In this document: positions 54,688 to 61,999 of the stretch, one piece after another | Numbering within the stretch: position 1 is the stretch's first letter | Layout of the letters: the number at the start of each line of letters is the position of its first letter | From: Siderastrea siderea | Taxonomy: Eukaryota > Cnidaria > Anthozoa > Scleractinia > Rhizangiidae | NCBI GenBank assembly: GCA_964030785.1 | Contig: OZ034973.1 | Span: forward strand, 2,990,632-3,054,631 | Length of the DNA stretch: 64,000 bases | Reading direction: 5' to 3' | Notes under the pieces: generated by a model | Told to the model about the DNA's origin: nothing | What the model saw: the letters and a program-made list of their open reading frames with translations, nothing else | The model's database searches: none | Position numbers and translations under genes: made by a program

Positions 54688-55292
54688 GGTTCTAAGAGTG
54701 TGGGACTAGGAGGGAGCGGCTTTTTATGGATCCAATAATCTTTAGGTTTCAAGGGACTAGGACATCCATCTACATAGCATAGGCCTTCCAAAGGTTGGTA
54801 CACAAAATGACCATGGTAATCTTGGAGACATCGTTTGGGTAATGGAGGGGTGAAATCCACAATGGTATCATCCAAGGTTTGCATCTTGATTAAAAATCGT
54901 TCCAGATCCTCCAAGGGAACACCCCGCACATGGGTTTTCAATTCGGTCAAGGCTTTGGCATAGGTGGTAAACGCAAATCGACTCATGGTCACTTTAAATC
55001 GGTATTGTTTAAAATCGTTCCATCCTTTGACCACGGTCCCCACGGCCGCCAAACACGCTACCAATGTACTGTTTTCCAATAGCGGTCCGGCAATCATGCC
55101 GGCAGCCATCAGGAGTAATGCCATGCCATTGAACAAGGCATTCATCCACTTGTAATGATTCAACATTTTTCGATAACCCCACCATTGTTGATGATAAAAA
55201 GCATACAAGGAATCCATGCGTTGTAATAATTCCGGGGGGAAGGGAAGAGCATGCTGTTTCGATCCATTCAATAACGACACGACGGTTTTCAT
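54627..55292 (-). CDS. Two-TM membrane protein, 221 aa
   Basis: ATG 55292 is used because the frame upstream of it has none. The preceding gene stops two bases before (TGAGGATG). After an aromatic helix (YAFYHQQWWGYRKMLNHYKW), two hydrophobic segments follow (NGMALLLMAAGMIAGPLL and TLVACLAAVGTVVKG). A conserved-looking helix comes next (YRFKVTMSRFAFTTYAKALT), then a Pro-rich, acidic C-terminal tail. Similar two-helix proteins are frequent in invertebrate Polintons; the function is not known. A TTATAAAC box lies near 55,345. Confidence 0.72.
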   Translation of the reverse strand: MKTVVSLLNGSKQHALPFPPELLQRMDSLYAFYHQQWWGYRKMLNHYKWMNALFNGMALLLMAAGMIAGPLLENSTLVACLAAVGTVVKGWNDFKQYRFKVTMSRFAFTTYAKALTELKTHVRGVPLEDLERFLIKMQTLDDTIVDFTPPLPKRCLQDYHGHFVYQPLEGLCYVDGCPSPLKPKDYWIHKKPLPPSPTLLEPWPSNDDDDDAEKGNKEEGL

Positions 55293-55294
55293 CC

Positions 55295-55666
55295 TCACGG
55301 CGAAACACGGGACGAAGACGTTTGTACGCTCGGTGCTCCTCCCTGTTTATAACTGGTGACAATGCTATTGGTCATGGTGACATTAGCAATTTCACGTCCT
55401 TGGGCCAACTGTTCTTGATCTTGTAACAGCATACGTAAACGTCGTTGTAAATCCGCTTGACGCAAGGTGCGAGGGGCTCGGCCAGAACTCCCAGACGTCC
55501 AAGATCCTCGAGGGGTAGCTGGATTGGAGGCAGGTGTCAAAGGGGAAGTGGGGGTATTTCGTCGTCGTCCTCGTATTCGTCTCGGTCGTCGTCCACGACG
55601 ACCACCACCACCACCACCTCCACCACCACCACCACCTCCACCACCACCTCCAGCACCACCAGCACC

Positions 55667-55697
<31 letters not shown>

Positions 55698-56227
55698 CCA
55701 GCACCACCAGCACCACCACCAGCACCACGTCCACCACCACCACCACCACGACCGCTTCCACCACCGCGTCCACCACCACGTCCACCACCACGTCCACCAC
55801 CACGTCCACCACCACCACCACCACCACCACGTCCATTACCATTACCCCCAGCACCCGCTGCTGTTCGAGCACCCGCTGCCAAAGGTACGCTAGGAGGACT
55901 CGCAGGGGTTCGAGCACCAGAAGACTCCGGGGTGGTGTGTATGCTACGGTAGGATTGATTTCCTGGACTTCCTACCCCAGCGGGGGAAGAGGCCTCTGCA
56001 GGGGCCCCGAGGTCAGGGAGCCTTTCCAGATATCTGGTGAGGGCATCATAATCACCCGCATCCTCTATTTGATCGAAGGCTTGGTCAATCAAGTTTTGGT
56101 CCCCTGTATCAAAAATTTCTTGGAGGGTCCCTGGAGACACTTGATTGCTGGTGGTCGCCCCCACACCGGCGGGGGCCACGGTATCGTACGATTGTGGAGG
56201 TTGACGGTCATCATCATCATCGGCCAT
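55295..56227 (-). CDS. Gly/Arg-rich (RGG) protein, 310 aa
   Basis: An acidic start (MADDDDDRQPPQSYDT) is followed by a helical segment (QNLIDQAFDQIEDAGDYDAL), then about 90 residues that are nearly all glycine with RGG units (about 55,605-55,840), a basic patch (RRGRRPRRIRGRRR) and a C-terminal helix rich in Gln and Leu. The glycine run is written by a GGT/GGC-type trinucleotide repeat and so may vary in length between copies. RGG repeats commonly bind nucleic acids. It has its own TATA box 36 bases before the ATG. The family is not recognised. Confidence 0.72.
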
Positions 56228-56262
56228 GGTTGCTCTCTCTTTTTACCTGTTGAAATGGGGTG

Positions 56263-56270
56263 CCTTTATA
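56263..56270 (-). promoter_or_regulatory. TATA box of the RGG protein gene
   Basis: The minus strand reads CTATAAAGGC, 36 bases before the ATG at 56227 and overlapping the last codons of the ATPase gene. Confidence 0.55.
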
Positions 56271-56919
56271 GTCGTTTTTGATAGGTGCGAGTCCATCCTT
56301 CGTCTTTTAACAGGTGACTCAACACCCGTTGTTGATCGGAGGAGGCGGGATGTAAATCCAAGACCAAATACCCATACGGTCGTGTGGTGGCTTGATGAAA
56401 CGTCTCCAACGTGTCTTTCCAAGTGGTCGGAAACGATTGAAGCATGACATTGCGTACCCCTAATTGATCTCGGGGGTTCTTGAACGCCACAATGTAATGG
56501 GCATTGCGGGATATACTTTTAGCATAGCGACCCACGGGAAACATGTCTTGGCACAAGTATAGGACGGTCACCCCTTGATGATGCGAATGTTTGGTGAATA
56601 AATCCAACACGCGTTTATCGTGACTCCCTTCGTCCATTAAATCATCCAAGACCAGGACCCCATGTCCTTGAGGAAACCATTGGACCAATGCCTCATGATC
56701 GGGAATCCCTTCGTGAAACACCACCCCTTGATCTTGCATGCCTCGAAATCGATCTTGCCAGGCCCCATAACAATAATGTAGTTGGGTCGGTGGGGTTTCA
56801 AACAACTCTGGGTTGTCTACCAAGAGTTTTTCCGTAAACACAGTTTTACCACATCCCGAAGGACCCACCACCAAGATAGAGGAAGGAGTATGAAAACGAA
56901 ACGGTTTCCCCGTTTGCAT
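56266..56919 (-). CDS. Packaging ATPase (A32/FtsK-type)
   Basis: Walker A is GPSGCGKT at residues 19-26 and Walker B is VLVLDDLMDE with D92-D93. QD at FLY-CQDMFPVG (strand 4) fits the sensor position. At 217 residues this is the usual size for the small genome-packaging ATPase of Polintons and related viruses, which pumps DNA into the capsid. A TATA-like AATAAAAAGG about 38 bases before its ATG directly abuts the 3' end of the tRNA-like gene. The product is intact. Confidence 0.93.
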   Translation of the reverse strand: MQTGKPFRFHTPSSILVVGPSGCGKTVFTEKLLVDNPELFETPPTQLHYCYGAWQDRFRGMQDQGVVFHEGIPDHEALVQWFPQGHGVLVLDDLMDEGSHDKRVLDLFTKHSHHQGVTVLYLCQDMFPVGRYAKSISRNAHYIVAFKNPRDQLGVRNVMLQSFPTTWKDTLETFHQATTRPYGYLVLDLHPASSDQQRVLSHLLKDEGWTRTYQKRL

Positions 56920-56938
56920 GATGACGAACTACCCTTAG

Positions 56939-56947
56939 AAAAAAAAA
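56939..56947 (-). terminator. Pol III T-run terminator after the tRNA-like gene
   Basis: Nine consecutive T on the minus strand lie 13 bases after the 3' end of the tRNA-like gene and before the ATPase ATG. That length is sufficient to stop RNA polymerase III. Confidence 0.6.
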
Positions 56948-56960
56948 GGCACCTTTTTAT

Positions 56961-57045
56961 TGGAATCGGTGGGACTCGAACCCACGCACGATCTCCTCAT
57001 GTATTCGGGGGGATCCAAAGGCTCTACCGACTGAGCTACGACTCC
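56961..57045 (-). tRNA. tRNA-like gene with long variable arm, inside the Polinton
   Basis: On the minus strand, GGAGTCG and CGATTCC form a 7-bp acceptor stem (one G-T pair), followed by A as discriminator. The D arm is TA-GCTC-AGTCGGTA-GAGC and the T arm GTGGG-TTCGAGT-CCCAC. The A box (TAGCTCAGTCGG) and B box (GGTTCGAGTCC) fit the Pol III consensus. The anticodon arm TTTGG/CCGAA pairs but leaves a 6-base loop, ATCCCC, one short of the normal seven. The variable arm is long and forms CATGA-GGAGA-TCGTG, as in class II (Leu/Ser-type) tRNAs. The length is 85. The isotype cannot be assigned from the loop. It may be a functional odd tRNA, a tRNA-like regulatory RNA or a degenerating gene. Confidence 0.8.
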
Positions 57046-57073
57046 GACACCGTTTTCCAACGAACTTTTTTAT

Positions 57074-57613
57074 TTAATGATTACATTGATGATACGGATG
57101 ACAACAAAGTTGATACCATCTGGCTTCTTGACCTACAATCAATTGTTGAAGGCGTTGACCCGCTTGATGGTCATTACTAACATAATCATGATCCGAAAAC
57201 TCATTTAAAAAATCTTGCAAGGTTCGTCCACGGGCTTTGGCTTTCAAATACAACAAGGCGTAATCACCACAACTCTTGCTTGAAATGGCTTGGAGGGACT
57301 TGCCACTCGTCACCACATACTTCCAATGGTTGACAATCCAATCTCGTAACGGGGTAGCTTGCACGTACGTGTCCAAGGGCAAGGCATAACTGTCCAGGAC
57401 TTCACACACCTTTCCATCTGTCCACACCGCTAACCAATGTTGTCCCGGTTGATCGTGTGGGTCCGTATTCACAATGTACCCTTGGGGTTGGGTCTTGACA
57501 GGACTCTTGGGTAAACGATCACAGGCCACCGTCCCGTAAAAGACAGGGTTCAATTGGGGGTCGTCGCGGGCTAAGTAATCCAACTGTACATTATTCAAGG
57601 CCACATGTTCCAT
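57074..57613 (-). CDS. Adenain-like cysteine protease
   Basis: The catalytic set is H59 (GQHWLAVW), D74 (EVLDSY), Q108 and C115 (SLQAISSKSCGDYAL), the order of C5/C48 (adenain/Ulp1) cysteine proteases. At 179 residues it is of usual size for Polinton PRO. Such enzymes trim capsid and core proteins during virion maturation and cut after Gly-Gly. The candidate substrates are the small proteins with QRGG/MRGG motifs. The ATG shares a base with the stop of the capsid gene (TGATG). The tail is His/Cys-rich (CCHPYHQCNH). Confidence 0.92.
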   Translation of the reverse strand: MEHVALNNVQLDYLARDDPQLNPVFYGTVACDRLPKSPVKTQPQGYIVNTDPHDQPGQHWLAVWTDGKVCEVLDSYALPLDTYVQATPLRDWIVNHWKYVVTSGKSLQAISSKSCGDYALLYLKAKARGRTLQDFLNEFSDHDYVSNDHQAGQRLQQLIVGQEARWYQLCCHPYHQCNH

Positions 57614-59040
57614 CAGTGCTGGTAAATGTTATACAACACGGCTCCGTTCCTGTCAATCTCCAGCAAGTTCTCAAATTCTCCATACACGAGCACGGTTATA
57701 TTGACACCAGGTGCGGCTCCAAATTCCAAGACCAATTGTAAATCTCCACTTTGCTTGGGGTTGAGGTTTTGACTGTCAGCACATCCATTGGCCACATTGT
57801 CAAACATGTACAAGGTACAATTTTTAGCTTGGCCCCAATCCAGTAGTTCTACCATATGGCCTTTCTTTTTACACCAAGCACCACTGGCTTGCAGAAAACG
57901 GAAGTAGCCTAGATTATCTCGGGTGCCATTGTTGTGCACTAACTGTAGGGTTTCATAAGGGTATTCTTCTCCTTTGACAATCTGTCGAATGGAACTCAGA
58001 CCAAATTTCTGGAAACAGAAAGGATCTCGGGTCACATCTCCATTGAAGGCTCGGCTGTCCAACAACCCCACAATCAATCGGTCAGGTATTCTGTTTTGAA
58101 ACAGGTTGGGGATATCAAAGCGGACCAGGTTGTTTTGCATGCTGAAAGTCCGGATTTCACTACGGACGGTCGGGTAAGCCGCCACTTGGCCTTCATTGTG
58201 TCTTTTTTCAGATAAACTCCTGTAGATGGCGTCATTCAAACGCAGTTGACAGAGATGAAACCGTAGTTTCACATCCCCTTCCAGTAAGCGGCCAGCTAGA
58301 GCCACTCCATTCAAAAACAGGCTGGGGCTGTTGAAATGAAATTTCATCTTGATTTCTATGCCAGGCACCAACAGTTTGCCAGTGTGAAAGACTTCCAAGT
58401 GGGGGGTAAACACCAGACTGTGGGTGACACCTCCAGCATACTTGGCCACTTCAGCTACCATGGCGGCCAAGGCTCCTTTGTGATTGGCACTGAGAGCGGT
58501 ATAGGCAGCATCAGGTCCGGCAGAGTCTGTGTTGGTGGCGGTCCATTGGGGTGGGAAATCCACTTGATTGAACCAGCCTTGGGGTCCTAACACGGTCTTG
58601 CCATCTTCTCGGTCATAATTCAACAAGGTTTCTAGGTAAGCTTTGTAATGATACGTGTCGGATTGAGGATTGATCAACGTGCCATTCAACTGCAAGTCAA
58701 TTTGTTTGATGATGGAATGGGCCAAATTATTGACGGGCCACAATTTTTGAGCGGCGTTCAAGTTCCCGGCATCTTGCTTTTTCAAACTCAATTCCATGGT
58801 AAAGTAACTGCGTCCCAAATCCACAAAATCGTCCAACCCCGGAATGATGAATTCCATGGGATTGATACCCGTGGTGGTGGGTTGAATGGTGACCATGCGA
58901 TAGGCATTGATGCTAATGTCGGTGGGTGGCACCTTGAAAATCCGTAACGCTGAGTTGACGGTCCCTTCGGAACGCGGATGCGCTGGGGCGGCCCCTTCAG
59001 AGTAGGTAGGGGCTGTCGCGCTTGACATCACATTCGGCAT
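57613..59040 (-). CDS. Candidate major capsid protein, 475 aa
   Basis: The protein belongs to the family often annotated as F54H12.2-like in invertebrate genomes, which is encoded by Polintons. The N-terminal ALRIFKVPPTDISINAYRMV and later segments (YFTMELSLKKQDAGNLNAAQ, SIIKQIDLQLNGTLINPQSD, GIEIKMKFHFNSPSLFLNG) are rich in beta-type sequence, as expected for a double jelly-roll capsid protein. Length, position before the protease, and lack of transmembrane or signal segments support the major capsid role. A jelly-roll fold is inferred and not shown. A TATA box lies 53 bases before the ATG. No QRGG motif is present. Confidence 0.82.
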   Translation of the reverse strand: MPNVMSSATAPTYSEGAAPAHPRSEGTVNSALRIFKVPPTDISINAYRMVTIQPTTTGINPMEFIIPGLDDFVDLGRSYFTMELSLKKQDAGNLNAAQKLWPVNNLAHSIIKQIDLQLNGTLINPQSDTYHYKAYLETLLNYDREDGKTVLGPQGWFNQVDFPPQWTATNTDSAGPDAAYTALSANHKGALAAMVAEVAKYAGGVTHSLVFTPHLEVFHTGKLLVPGIEIKMKFHFNSPSLFLNGVALAGRLLEGDVKLRFHLCQLRLNDAIYRSLSEKRHNEGQVAAYPTVRSEIRTFSMQNNLVRFDIPNLFQNRIPDRLIVGLLDSRAFNGDVTRDPFCFQKFGLSSIRQIVKGEEYPYETLQLVHNNGTRDNLGYFRFLQASGAWCKKKGHMVELLDWGQAKNCTLYMFDNVANGCADSQNLNPKQSGDLQLVLEFGAAPGVNITVLVYGEFENLLEIDRNGAVLYNIYQH

Positions 59041-59042
59041 GG

Positions 59043-59270
59043 TTAACGTCGTCGTCGTCGAGTACTGGTACCCCGTCGTCGTCGTGAGGGGTTTTTATAG
59101 CGTCGTGCTAAACGTTGTCTCAAATCAAACCCGGGGACTCGCATCACCTCGGCACTCAACCAGCCACCACGTTGTCCTCTCCTGAGTTTCCAAAACGGAT
59201 ACAGTCCTCCCCATTGAGACAACCCTCGATTACTACGAATCCGTCGAGGTCGTGAATGCACGGGTTCCAT
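59043..59270 (-). CDS. Basic QRGG-motif protein, 75 aa
   Basis: The ATG at 59270 lies two bases after the stop of the preceding gene (TGAACATG). The protein is Arg-rich throughout, has GLSQWGGLYPF (QWGG at 19-22) and RRGQRGGWLSAEV (QRGG at 33-36), and ends in a run of arginines. It stops two bases before the capsid ATG. A DNA-condensing or minor virion protein processed at the glycine pairs is inferred. Confidence 0.7.
   Translation of the reverse strand: MEPVHSRPRRIRSNRGLSQWGGLYPFWKLRRGQRGGWLSAEVMRVPGFDLRQRLARRYKNPSRRRRGTSTRRRRR
59093..59099 (-). promoter_or_regulatory. TATA box of the capsid gene
   Basis: The minus strand reads GCTATAAAAAC. The TATAAAA word ends 53 bases before the capsid ATG and lies inside the coding region of the 75-residue gene. 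Confidence 0.6.
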
Positions 59271-59272
59271 GT

Positions 59273-59599
59273 TCACACTCCCAAAATATCTCGCGCACGT
59301 TTGACTTGTTTGGGAAACAAAGCACTAGCCACACGCACGGCGTCTTTCACGTTCTTCTGATTCAAGGCTTTCTTGGCTTGTTTGGTGATTTCTTTTTTAA
59401 TGACTTGTTCGGCTTTGCGTTTAACACCGCGTGTTAACCCTGCATTCAATCCTCTCTTGATATTACTAGGCAGTTTTAAAGGATTTCGCGTGCTTTTAAG
59501 GCCTTGGAACCCACCACGCATGACCTCCCTCATCAACCCACTGCCATGTTGATCATACCACTCGTCTGTCCGAAATCGTGTCAAACTTCCCCCTCGCAT
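59273..59599 (-). CDS. Basic protein with MRGG motifs, 108 aa
   Basis: The N-terminus carries MRGGSL (1-6), QHGSGLM (17-23) and VMRGGFQG (26-33), the second and third of which match the adenain recognition pattern (M/I/L)xGG or GxG. The rest is Lys/Arg/Ala-rich helix (VKRKAEQVIKKEITKQAKKA, ALFPKQVKRARDILGV). A TATAAAAAG box lies about 55 bases before the ATG. It resembles a precursor of a capsid-internal protein. The name is not known. Confidence 0.7.
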   Translation of the reverse strand: MRGGSLTRFRTDEWYDQHGSGLMREVMRGGFQGLKSTRNPLKLPSNIKRGLNAGLTRGVKRKAEQVIKKEITKQAKKALNQKNVKDAVRVASALFPKQVKRARDILGV

Positions 59600-59653
59600 G
59601 GTTGTCTTCTTTGCTCTTTCACCAAGGTCTATGCTTCACGTCACCCCCTTTGT

Positions 59654-59662
59654 CTTTTTATA
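59654..59662 (-). promoter_or_regulatory. TATA box of the 108-aa gene
   Basis: The minus strand reads GGTATAAAAAGAC, about 55 bases before the ATG at 59599. Confidence 0.6.
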
Positions 59663-59669
59663 CCCCCTG

Positions 59670-59858
59670 TCATCGGCCTTTCTTTTTCTTCCGAGTGGTC
59701 GCTGCTTCGATGGCTTTTTTACCACCGTAACCCGCCGCACCACCCACTGCTCCCAACGCGGCGGCTTTCCCCACAGCCATCAAGGCTGGCACGAGAGCGG
59801 CCAGAGGCAAGAGACCGCCTCGTTGCCTTCTTCTTCGACGTGCTCTTGTCTTGGGCAT
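59670..59858 (-). CDS. 62-aa basic/hydrophobic QRGG protein
   Basis: The peptide opens with an arginine block, then RRRQRGGLLPLAAL (QRGG at 12-15), a hydrophobic Ala/Gly helix (LVPALMAVGKAAALGAVGGA) and a Lys-rich end (TTRKKKKGR). It is a paralogue of the 55-residue peptide at 54197-54364. A CATAAAAAGG box lies 26 bases before the ATG. Removal of the arginine block at QRGG would leave a membrane-active type of peptide, which is speculation. Confidence 0.75.
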   Translation of the reverse strand: MPKTRARRRRRQRGGLLPLAALVPALMAVGKAAALGAVGGAAGYGGKKAIEAATTRKKKKGR

Positions 59859-59888
59859 CTTTGACTGATCATCCCCCTTTTTCCCTTT

Positions 59889-60938
59889 TTATGCCTTTTT
59901 AAAGTGCAAGGTGACCAGGGTGTTGCCTTGGCCAAACCTGACCAACTTATCCTTGGTGCCAGACGTTTCGGTGACTTGCATTTGAATGATTTCCACCACC
60001 TCGTTACGAAGCGGTAGGTAATGAATGTGCAACGGTTCAAAGTACATGGTACCTCTGCCTTCCCGCTTGTAATGGATTTCACGCAACAAATCGGTCACGC
60101 GATTGCCGACCATCATACTGCCTGCCACGTCCGAGTACACGTGCAACGATCGCGAGGGATCTCCCACCACTGAACGAAACGCCACATTCAAGTTGGTGAA
60201 ACGCCACCCACAACTCATACTCAATCGTAAATGATCCGGTGAAAAGGAACGCACCGTCCAAAAGACCGGGTTGTGTTGATCGTCGTCCACATCGTTCCAA
60301 TCGTTGTCAACGGGTTTTGTCATGTTAGGGATTTGATCCCCCATGAAGTCTTGTTGTAAGTTGGGTCCCAAAATCAACCCACTGCTAATTTTACGTAACC
60401 ATCCCATCTTGACAGCCAACTTGGTGTAGATGTACAGGGCTGGCGTGTCGGTTTTGCAATGACAGACATTGGTGTTGTCGATGATGAGATCGTCGCCTTC
60501 CCAACGAAACTTGACGTATCTGTGTTTGCCTTGATCATTGGTAAACCGGCCACCTTGAATGGCCGTTTCCTTGCGTCGTTGTTCCAAGTGAGCAATGGCC
60601 GCTTTCATGAAACTCACCCCATCTACCACCCAATCCAAATGTTGAATGTCATTGATGAGGGTTTGCGCGCTATCTCTTCGCCCGACCGTTTCCCCGTCTT
60701 TTCCACCCGGTTTGGGGTAGGTTTGGTCCCAGGTCGTCGACAGGATGTACCCATCTTTTTGCACCAACTCGTACAAATTGACGTGCGTATCCGGTAAGGA
60801 AATGGCACTCAACCCCACTTGCCATCCACCTCCTTGTAACCGTAACGGTTGAGGTAAACGAATCTTGAAGGAATTGGCTTGGTTGTTGGGAAATTCACGT
60901 CGGTTGGCATGACTCGGTAACGTCACGTAGAACGACAT
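59889..60938 (-). CDS. Structural-type protein, paralogue 2 (349 aa)
   Basis: ATG 60938 is used because the frame before it has no ATG. The start MSFYVTLPSHANRREFPNNQ and the later LHVYSDVAGSMMVGNRVTDL are shared with the neighbouring paralogue, as is the C-terminus (LRNEVVEIIQMQVTE, LVRFGQGNTLVTLHFK). Proteins opening with FYVTLPS-type sequence followed by a FP...N...F...LP pattern are common in invertebrate Polintons. A penton or other minor capsid role is likely from size and context but not proven. No membrane segment is seen. Confidence 0.75.
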   Translation of the reverse strand: MSFYVTLPSHANRREFPNNQANSFKIRLPQPLRLQGGGWQVGLSAISLPDTHVNLYELVQKDGYILSTTWDQTYPKPGGKDGETVGRRDSAQTLINDIQHLDWVVDGVSFMKAAIAHLEQRRKETAIQGGRFTNDQGKHRYVKFRWEGDDLIIDNTNVCHCKTDTPALYIYTKLAVKMGWLRKISSGLILGPNLQQDFMGDQIPNMTKPVDNDWNDVDDDQHNPVFWTVRSFSPDHLRLSMSCGWRFTNLNVAFRSVVGDPSRSLHVYSDVAGSMMVGNRVTDLLREIHYKREGRGTMYFEPLHIHYLPLRNEVVEIIQMQVTETSGTKDKLVRFGQGNTLVTLHFKKA

Positions 60939-60952
60939 GTTGTCTTTGTTCT

Positions 60953-61996
60953 TCACACTACCACTTCCCTTTTAAAGTGAAGGGTTAGGAGGGCATGGCC
61001 TTCACCAAATTTCACCAGATCCCCATTGGTTTCGGCCATCTGGGTTTCCACGATTTCCACCACTTCATTGCGTACTGGGACATATTGAATATGTCGAGGT
61101 TCAAAGTGCGTGGTGTTTTGTGGTTGGTACTTGATTTCTCGTAAGAGATCGGTGATACGACCCCCTACCATGCTGCTGGTCCCTACATCACAATACACGT
61201 GCAAAGGACGCGCCGAGGGAAATTCCAACGAGGGACGAAAGGTCTGGTTCAAATTCACAAACCGCCAAGGACACGATAGACTCAATTTCAGATAATCCCC
61301 CTCCACTTTCCAAAAGATGGGCTTGTTGGCGGCATCGCGGACATCCGTCGGGGTGGGAATGGTGGAAATGCCTTGAAATTCTTGCAAGAGATTCGGACCC
61401 AATCGATACTGGCCGGGGGACGCTTGTTCAATCCATCCCATTCTCAGGGCCAAGGATCTGCCCCATGACACGTGCGCTACTTGTCGTTTGTAATCCACAT
61501 TGGTGGTATTCAATAACAAATCCCCTTCGGAGGTCCATTCAAACGTCGGGTATAACTTAACGCCATTGTCCTCGGTCCATTTGTTTTTGGGTTCGGTTTG
61601 TTTGGCACGGCTTTGCTCGTAACGGTACACCAGTTGATGAAAAAAGTGCGATCCCGTCGAGGAGGCCAATTCCTTTCTCATATCTCGACCGTAGACAGTG
61701 AGTTCGCGACGTTGATGCCACCATCGATCGTTGCCTTGATTGTCTTGGGCATACACCCGTTCGTGCCATCGTACGTACAACAGAGGATGGGAATCACCCA
61801 CGCCTCCTTCTTCCGCTATCACTGGAATGGTGGGTAAGGATAAACTCACCATACCCACCATCCATCCTCGTCCCATAAATCGGATGGGTTTAGGCAATCG
61901 GTTTGTGAAATGATGACTCTTGTTCCCAGGAAACTCTTTGGTACTCGCATGACTCATCAACGTCACGTAAAACGAAGAGTTGGGCACCAACGTCAT
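60953..61996 (-). CDS. Structural-type protein, paralogue 1 (347 aa)
   Basis: This is the tandem partner of the gene at 59889-60938. It shares SFYVTLMSHASTKEFPGNKS, then GRGWMVGMVSLSLP, LHVYCDVGTSSMVGGRITDL, PVRNEVVEIVETQMAE and LLTLHFKRE. The two stop and start within 15 bases of each other, as expected from a tandem duplication. Identity is clear at both ends and low in the middle, which suggests that the middle has taken on different roles. It starts three bases after the integrase stop. Confidence 0.75.
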   Translation of the reverse strand: MTLVPNSSFYVTLMSHASTKEFPGNKSHHFTNRLPKPIRFMGRGWMVGMVSLSLPTIPVIAEEGGVGDSHPLLYVRWHERVYAQDNQGNDRWWHQRRELTVYGRDMRKELASSTGSHFFHQLVYRYEQSRAKQTEPKNKWTEDNGVKLYPTFEWTSEGDLLLNTTNVDYKRQVAHVSWGRSLALRMGWIEQASPGQYRLGPNLLQEFQGISTIPTPTDVRDAANKPIFWKVEGDYLKLSLSCPWRFVNLNQTFRPSLEFPSARPLHVYCDVGTSSMVGGRITDLLREIKYQPQNTTHFEPRHIQYVPVRNEVVEIVETQMAETNGDLVKFGEGHALLTLHFKREVVV

Positions 61997-61999
61997 TTT

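Noticed and set aside
55457..56281. Plus-strand Ser/Thr-, Pro- and His-rich frames of 119-274 codons
   Set aside because: They are shadows of the glycine-coding trinucleotide repeat; the minus frame has a TATA box, sensible ends and a stop-start joint with its neighbour.
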